Positions 4,773-6,243 of a DNA stretch of 6,243 nt are shown in pieces; the first letter of the stretch is position 1; each line of letters begins with the position of its first letter. The notes beneath the pieces were generated by a model. That model had not been told where the DNA came from, searched no databases, and saw nothing but the letters and a program-made list of their open reading frames with translations. Position numbers and translations under genes: made by a program. This DNA is from Candidatus Fermentibacterota bacterium (GTDB taxonomy: Bacteria; JAFGKV01): positions 1 to 6,243 of the forward strand of contig JAUXFG010000198.1 of the NCBI GenBank assembly GCA_030620115.1, given 5' to 3'.

Positions 4773-5927
4773 ATGAAACAGATTTCGCACATGCTATCGA
4801 TTGTATTGATCCTATGGACGAGCGCCCTGGCCCAACCCCCCGAACCAGTCGTGACTTTGCGGCAGAAGGTCCTCTCCAAGGAATCATACATGAGTCTTGT
4901 TCAGCAATGGCTCGATTACATGGATGAGCACGGTGAAAGCACGGAAGGGCATCTCAATGTTGCTCAGGCACAACGGTATGCAGGCGAAGCCAAGGAGCTC
5001 TACCTGCGTCACTACCGCAGGGCCGTGGAACTCGAGCCGAATTCCGTCCGCGCGCTGGATCTTTGCGGTTCTTTCACCTGGCGTCTCGGCACTCCTGAAG
5101 ACAAAGCCCAAGGGCGTCAAATGCTGGAACGCGCCAAGAATCTCGATCCGAGCTATGGAGAGATCCTGTACAGCCTCTACGGGATGTACTGCTGCGAAGG
5201 CCGCCTTGATGAGACAGAGGATATCGCCAGTGATATCTACCGCAGGGGCATCATCTCCACACCACTGCAGGACTTCGGCTACAACCTCCTGGCAGGTCTC
5301 CCGGAAAAGGCCGTGCTCTTCACCAATGGAGACAATGATACCTACCCACCCATCTCCCTCCAGGCAGGGCTCGGCTATAGAGAAGATGTGCTTGTTTTGA
5401 ACATAAATCTTCTCAAATGCGAGGAATACGCGCAGGCGATTGCGGAGCGTTATCCTGACTGGTTCCCACAGTCGAAGGCGACCGCTGACAGCGGCCGCCT
5501 CTCTACCGCGAAAGCAGTGGCCACAGAACTCTTGAGAACAGGAAAACACCCCCTCTATGCGGCCATAAGCGTCGATTTCGACGATCTGCCTTGTACTAGG
5601 ACTATCCAAGGCTTGTGTGCAAGGATTGACAGACTTGAAGGCGATGAAGCACATATCGACGAAAAGAAAACCTTCTCTCTGCTGCGAGACGTGTACCGTC
5701 TCGACAGCGCCACGAACTGGGCCTATCCATGGGAGCTCAGGAACGCGGAGCGAATGCTCATGAACAACTACTGCGCCCTGGCATACCGAGCAGCAGTTGC
5801 ATCAAGGGAACACGGCGATGAAGAAGCGGCCCGTTTCCTCGCAGCCATGGGACGCCACATAGCCGAATTCCATGAGCTGGGTGCCGCAATCGCGGCATTC
5901 GATGAGTTGATAGGATCAAACGATTGA
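4773..5927 (+). CDS. secreted TPR protein with a DUF2723-tail-like domain
   Basis: The protein has 384 residues. MKQISHMLSIVLILWTSALA|Q is a signal peptide with probable signal peptidase I cleavage after residue 20, so the protein is exported. Residues about 60-165 contain helix pairs typical of TPR: YRRAVELEPNSVRALDLCG (81-99), MLERAKNLDPSYGEILYSLYG (117-137) and GRLDETEDIASDIYRRG (143-159). The second half starts with KAVLFTNGDNDTYP (179-192), then LQAGLGYREDVLVLNINLL (196-214), HPLYAAISVDF (259-269) and a distal ERMLMNNYCALAYRAA (326-341). From memory, LFTNGDNDTFP followed by a 'RpDV.vvNlsLL' block is the hallmark of the soluble C-terminal domain of DUF2723 multi-membrane proteins, which are glycosyltransferase-like. 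Here it stands alone without the membrane part. It is monocistronic, with no close partner. A role in envelope glycan or protein modification is inference. Confidence 0.85.
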   Translation: MKQISHMLSIVLILWTSALAQPPEPVVTLRQKVLSKESYMSLVQQWLDYMDEHGESTEGHLNVAQAQRYAGEAKELYLRHYRRAVELEPNSVRALDLCGSFTWRLGTPEDKAQGRQMLERAKNLDPSYGEILYSLYGMYCCEGRLDETEDIASDIYRRGIISTPLQDFGYNLLAGLPEKAVLFTNGDNDTYPPISLQAGLGYREDVLVLNINLLKCEEYAQAIAERYPDWFPQSKATADSGRLSTAKAVATELLRTGKHPLYAAISVDFDDLPCTRTIQGLCARIDRLEGDEAHIDEKKTFSLLRDVYRLDSATNWAYPWELRNAERMLMNNYCALAYRAAVASREHGDEEAARFLAAMGRHIAEFHELGAAIAAFDELIGSND

Positions 5928-5933
5928 GGGAGA

Positions 5934-5970
5934 GAATCTGGAATCTGGCAATTTCTAATCTGTCAATCTC
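5934..5970. repeat. GAATCTG word repeat after the TPR gene
   Basis: GAATCTG occurs twice in tandem (5934-5947), then TAATCTG and CAATCTC follow at irregular spacing. The words resemble the complement of the CAGATT words at 1774-1810. Further on, AAGTG-GTTTG-CACTT (5994-6008) is a small hairpin without a T tract. No clear terminator for the TPR gene was found. Confidence 0.45.
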
Positions 5971-6039
5971 GGGATGTTTCAGGATAGATTGGGAAGTGGT
6001 TTGCACTTTCGGAACCCTCCCTGTAATGACTGAGGCCCC

Positions 6040-6243
6040 GGGGTCATCGCGAGCGACAGCGCGGCGATCCCGCGTACCGCGCGGGATTGCTTCGTCGCGG
6101 ACTCTATCCTTAGCTTGCCGAAGGGCTCCTCGCAATGACAGGAGGCCTGGGGTCATCGCGAGCGAAAGCGCAGCGATCTCAATGGGTGGATGAGATTGCT
6201 TCGTCGCGGACTCTATCCTTAGCTTGCCGAAGGGCTCCTCGCA
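6040..6243. repeat. tandem 109-bp units of a GTCATYGCGAG palindromic element
   Basis: Unit 1 is 6043-6139, with ends GTCATCGCGAG and CTCGCAATGAC (11-bp inverted ends, one mismatch). Unit 2 starts at 6152 and is cut by the window edge. The period is exactly 109 bases with no indel. The last 49 bases shared (6086-6134 and 6195-6243) are identical. Left parts differ at two bases. The centre is quite different but keeps a hairpin in both. CTCCCTGTAATGAC (6017-6030) sits where the end of an earlier unit would fall and may be its remnant. The element is non-coding. Confidence 0.85.
6067..6087. repeat. central hairpin of unit 1: ATCCCGCG / CGCGGGAT
   Basis: This is a perfect 8-bp stem with loop TACCG, extended by GCG against TGC outside. 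The equivalent position in unit 2 (6176-6196) has ATCTCA and TGAGAT with a nine-base loop and the same total length of 21. Confidence 0.7.

Noticed and set aside
4884-5654. A 256-codon minus-strand open frame
   Set aside because: It is the antisense shadow of the TPR gene, which has the signal peptide, the ribosome binding site and recognisable motifs.

Overview
The window looks like a piece of chromosome from an uncultured bacterium with moderately high GC, probably from a candidate phylum. The clues are a CD(S/D)-type lipoprotein, generic methyltransferases of families shared by many phyla, and long spacers filled with degenerate short-word repeats and small palindromic elements. The phylum cannot be named from this sequence. 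No rRNA, tRNA, CRISPR array, transposase or phage gene is visible.

Layout. (a) 1-135: word repeats and a 10-bp inverted repeat. (b) 136-988, minus strand: a two-gene unit, a secreted lipoprotein (491-988) followed by a small three-helix membrane protein (136-450). (c) 989-1990: about 1 kb without a gene. It holds five copies of a TGTCATTCTGAG-type repeat, four of them forming two composite inverted elements of equal length, plus word repeats and an 8-bp tandem repeat. (d) 1991-4158, minus strand: a tightly packed three-gene unit, read as SAM methyltransferase (3499-4158), aminoglycoside-type nucleotidyltransferase broken by a frameshift (2662-3439), and a second SAM methyltransferase (1991-2662, 1-base overlap with the gene before it). 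(e) 4159-4772: a divergent intergenic region with three palindromic repeat types and GAAC/GTTC words. (f) 4773-5927, plus strand: a secreted TPR protein whose C-terminal half resembles the soluble tail of DUF2723 membrane proteins. (g) 5928-6243: word repeats and two tandem 109-bp units of a GTCATYGCGAG-type palindromic element, the second cut by the window edge.

How the genes may work together. The methyltransferase / nucleotidyltransferase / methyltransferase unit looks like a small-molecule modification or resistance-like cassette, because the middle gene has the fold and length of AadA-type adenylyltransferases. Its substrate cannot be read from the sequence. The frameshift means the cassette may be decaying, may carry an assembly error, or may be recoded. 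The lipoprotein and the membrane protein probably form one transcript, and both act at the cell envelope. The strongest items for follow-up are the frameshifted cassette, the free-standing DUF2723-tail-like protein, and the repeat elements that keep their spacing and hairpins while their sequence changes.
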